Source of the DNA: Jaenimonas drosophilae
Lineage: Eukaryota > Euglenozoa > Kinetoplastea > Trypanosomatida > Trypanosomatidae
Length of the DNA stretch: 15,878 bases
NCBI GenBank assembly: GCA_030849065.1
Contig: JASAON010001349.1
Span: 1 to 15,878 of the forward strand
Direction: 5' to 3'
Shown here: in pieces, positions 14,750 through 15,878 of the stretch
Layout of the letters: each line of letters opens with the position of its first letter
Numbering within the stretch: the first letter of the stretch is position 1
Made by a program: the position numbers and the translations under genes
The notes under the pieces: generated by a model
Told to the model about the DNA's origin: nothing
Seen by the model: the letters and a program-made list of their open reading frames with translations, nothing else
Databases searched by the model: none

Positions 14750-14820
14750 AGCGTCTTCTCAACACTCCTCATTTCCAATTCCGCAACCCTTTTCTTTTGC
14801 CATTATTCCAAGTGGTTTGA

Positions 14821-14886
14821 TTTGGATGAACTTGTTCTCCGCAGATCATTGTTGATGATAGGCTGCAGGACACACCCCAATGATGA
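14821..14886 (+). repeat. Diverged spacer element, copy R4
   Basis: Shares TTTGGATGAACTTG, CTCCGCAGATCA and ATAGGCTGCAG with the other copies but has a 3-nt insertion (GAT) and changes that weaken the lower stem. Its offset from R3 is about 134 nt instead of 217, so it lacks most of the variable part of the unit. It is probably a decaying copy. Confidence 0.75.
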
Positions 14887-15107
14887 AACGGTTTCAAATG
14901 CTCTAGCGAGCCGCGAAATACAGGAGGCGGGGCCCGTTCCGTATGTCGGGATGCTCCTTTTATGCCACGTGCACGCCAGTGAAGGAGGCCGCTCTCTGCT
15001 GAAAGACGTCTTCACAAAAGTCTAAGCGGAGTGTGAATTCTTCCACTAATGCTAAATTCTTACCCTCGTACTCACGTGCAACATGGATGATTGCGCCCAC
15101 CTGCTCT

Positions 15108-15152
15108 CAGCATTCATTCTTCTTATTTCTTCCCGTTTCTTTTCTCCCTCAG
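15108..15152 (+). promoter_or_regulatory. Polypyrimidine tract and trans-splice acceptor, uL15 copy 2
   Basis: A long T/C tract (about 15117-15150) ends in CTCAG with the AG at 15151-15152. The 5' UTR would be only 9 nt, different in sequence from that of copy 1. Confidence 0.65.
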
Positions 15153-15161
15153 TTTGAAAGG

Positions 15162-15599
15162 ATGCCGACCCGCTTCAAGAAGTGCCGTCACCAGCGTGGC
15201 TCCACGTTCTGCGGCTATGGCCGCGTGGGCAAGCACCGTAAGCACGAGTCTGGTCGCGGTAACGCTGGTGGCGCTCACCACCACCGTATCAACTTCGACA
15301 AGTACCACCCTGGATACTTCGGTAAGCTTGGTATGCAGCAGTACCACAAGAAGAAGAACGCTCTGTGGAAGCCCACCATCAACCTGAACAACCTCACCCG
15401 TCTGATCTCTGCTGAGGCTGCCGCTCAGGCTAAGAAGGGTGCCGCTCTCCCCGTTGTGGACCTCCAGAACAAGGGATACGCGAAGCTTCTCGGCAACGGC
15501 CACCTCCAGGTTCCCTGCATCGTGAAGGCCCGCTACGTGAGCAAGCTCGCGGACAAGAAGATCCGCAAGGCCGGTGGTGCCGTCGTCCTTCAGGCATAA
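15162..15599 (+). CDS. RPL27A: 60S ribosomal protein uL15 (L27a/L28), copy 2
   Basis: Encodes exactly the same 145 residues as copy 1. The only nucleotide difference is the third base of the final alanine codon (15596). Upstream similarity ends at the ATG and downstream similarity ends at the stop codon, as for the uL14 pair. The start is the first ATG after the acceptor at 15152. With different 5' leaders and 3' UTRs, the two genes could be expressed at different levels or stages, but the protein product is the same. Confidence 0.97.
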   Translation: MPTRFKKCRHQRGSTFCGYGRVGKHRKHESGRGNAGGAHHHRINFDKYHPGYFGKLGMQQYHKKKNALWKPTINLNNLTRLISAEAAAQAKKGAALPVVDLQNKGYAKLLGNGHLQVPCIVKARYVSKLADKKIRKAGGAVVLQA

Positions 15600-15676
15600 A
15601 TTATTTTGTTTGCAGCGCTGAAGAGCGTCTGTAATCATTTCTGTTAACAAAACTGCAACAACATGTGCTCATGTCC

Positions 15677-15700
15677 GATGAAGGTTGCAGTACCTTCGTC
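15677..15700 (+). other. 9-bp stem-loop downstream of uL15 copy 2
   Basis: GATGAAGGT (15677-15685) pairs with ACCTTCGTC (15692-15700), one wobble, with a 6-nt loop TGCAGT. Flanking CTCA and TGAG can close a lower stem around a small internal loop. It could be a 3' UTR element or an unrelated small RNA. Confidence 0.4.
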
Positions 15701-15769
15701 TGTCTTGAGAGGAAGCCAATGCGGCTATAAATGAACTGCGTGTGTTTGTCAGCCAAAGCTCTACCTGGT

Positions 15770-15808
15770 GCCTTTTCTCTTAATCTTTCTTTTCTGTAAA
15801 AAAAACAG
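15770..15808 (+). promoter_or_regulatory. Polypyrimidine tract and trans-splice acceptor of the next gene
   Basis: A T/C-rich block (about 15772-15796) is followed by an A run and ACAG with the AG at 15807-15808. This is the usual signature ahead of a coding region. Confidence 0.5.
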
Positions 15809-15861
15809 AGTTAGGTTGTTGCTTGAGCAGTGCAGCTACTCTGCCGCGGAAGTTTGGCCAT

Positions 15862-15878
15862 ATGCGGTGCTCACAGTA
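15862..15878 (+). CDS. Possible start of a further gene, cut by the window edge
   Basis: The first ATG after the acceptor at 15808 opens a frame (MRCSQ) that runs off the window. Five codons are too few to identify anything; the call rests on the acceptor spacing and the shared strand. Confidence 0.25.

Larger units (their letters stand above)
14002..15161 (+). other. 1,160-nt repeat-bearing spacer between the uL15 copies
   Basis: This spacer is by far the longest in the gene array; the others run from 139 to 755 nt. It contains four copies of a conserved element, described separately, and a second hairpin between copies. Open frames across it repeat the same peptide segment in different frames and break at random, so they look like translations of the repeat rather than genes. 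The last 35 nt provide the acceptor for uL15 copy 2. Confidence 0.75.
15600..15861 (+). other. 3' spacer after uL15 copy 2
   Basis: UTR sequence with two adjacent hairpins (15661-15674 weak, 15677-15700 strong) and, near the end, an acceptor. No gene or repeat element of the 217-nt type is present. Confidence 0.5.

Noticed and set aside
14241..14886. CRISPR-like array, because of regularly spaced direct repeats
   Set aside because: The units are 75-80 nt with spacers of about 138 nt that are themselves related, and the setting is a eukaryotic polycistronic unit.
14241..14886. Retroelement remnants (ingi, RIME or SIDER type)
   Set aside because: No poly-A tail, no target-site duplication and no reverse-transcriptase-like sequence could be seen, and the 217-nt periodicity fits a local tandem array better. 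A database search could reopen this.

Overview
The window looks like nuclear DNA from a kinetoplastid flagellate, most likely a trypanosomatid. All the convincing genes lie head-to-tail on the + strand and none has an intron. Almost every start codon is preceded by a pyrimidine-rich tract and an AG dinucleotide, the layout of a spliced-leader trans-splicing acceptor. The gene mix is plainly eukaryotic: a CCT chaperonin subunit, a 20S proteasome subunit, cytosolic ribosomal proteins, SOF1, and the flagellar protein NDK7. I cannot fix the genus from the sequence alone.

Layout. Positions 1-130 are long G and C homopolymers (runs of 16 G, 26 C, 9 C and 20 G), followed to about 700 by gene-free sequence. 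This could be a divergent strand-switch region where a polycistronic unit starts, although an assembly artefact is possible. Then come: an unrecognised 357-residue protein (708-1781); a small calmodulin/myosin-light-chain-like EF-hand protein (2026-2463); SOF1/DCAF13, a WD40 protein of the small-subunit processome (2682-4013); NDK7/NME7 with a DM10 domain (4258-5268); CCT7/eta (5606-7306); a mitochondrial uS17-like protein (8062-8997); proteasome beta2 (9340-10104); a SET/LSMT-type methyltransferase-like protein with altered motifs (10522-11490); an unknown one-helix membrane protein (11750-12187); two uL14 (RPL23) genes (12327-12746, 12951-13370); and two uL15 (RPL27A) genes (13564-14001, 15162-15599). 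The window ends just past a probable acceptor site for another gene.

The neighbours do not form one pathway, as expected for trypanosomatid polycistronic units. The shared theme is housekeeping: ribosome assembly and structure, protein folding and protein turnover. Control is presumably post-transcriptional, so UTR structures are the natural place to look for regulation. A 12-bp stem-loop follows the proteasome beta2 stop codon and an 8-bp one follows the CCT7 stop.

The most unusual part is the 1,160-nt spacer between the two uL15 genes. It holds four copies of a conserved element of about 75-80 nt, three of them at a regular spacing of about 217 nt. Each of the first three can fold into a two-tier hairpin. 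A second hairpin lies between copies and shows two compensatory base-pair changes between units. I read this as a candidate tandem array of structured small RNAs (perhaps snoRNA-like), but the class is not established. Also notable, the duplicated ribosomal genes are identical (uL14) or differ at one silent base (uL15) within the coding region, while similarity stops abruptly at the start and stop codons.
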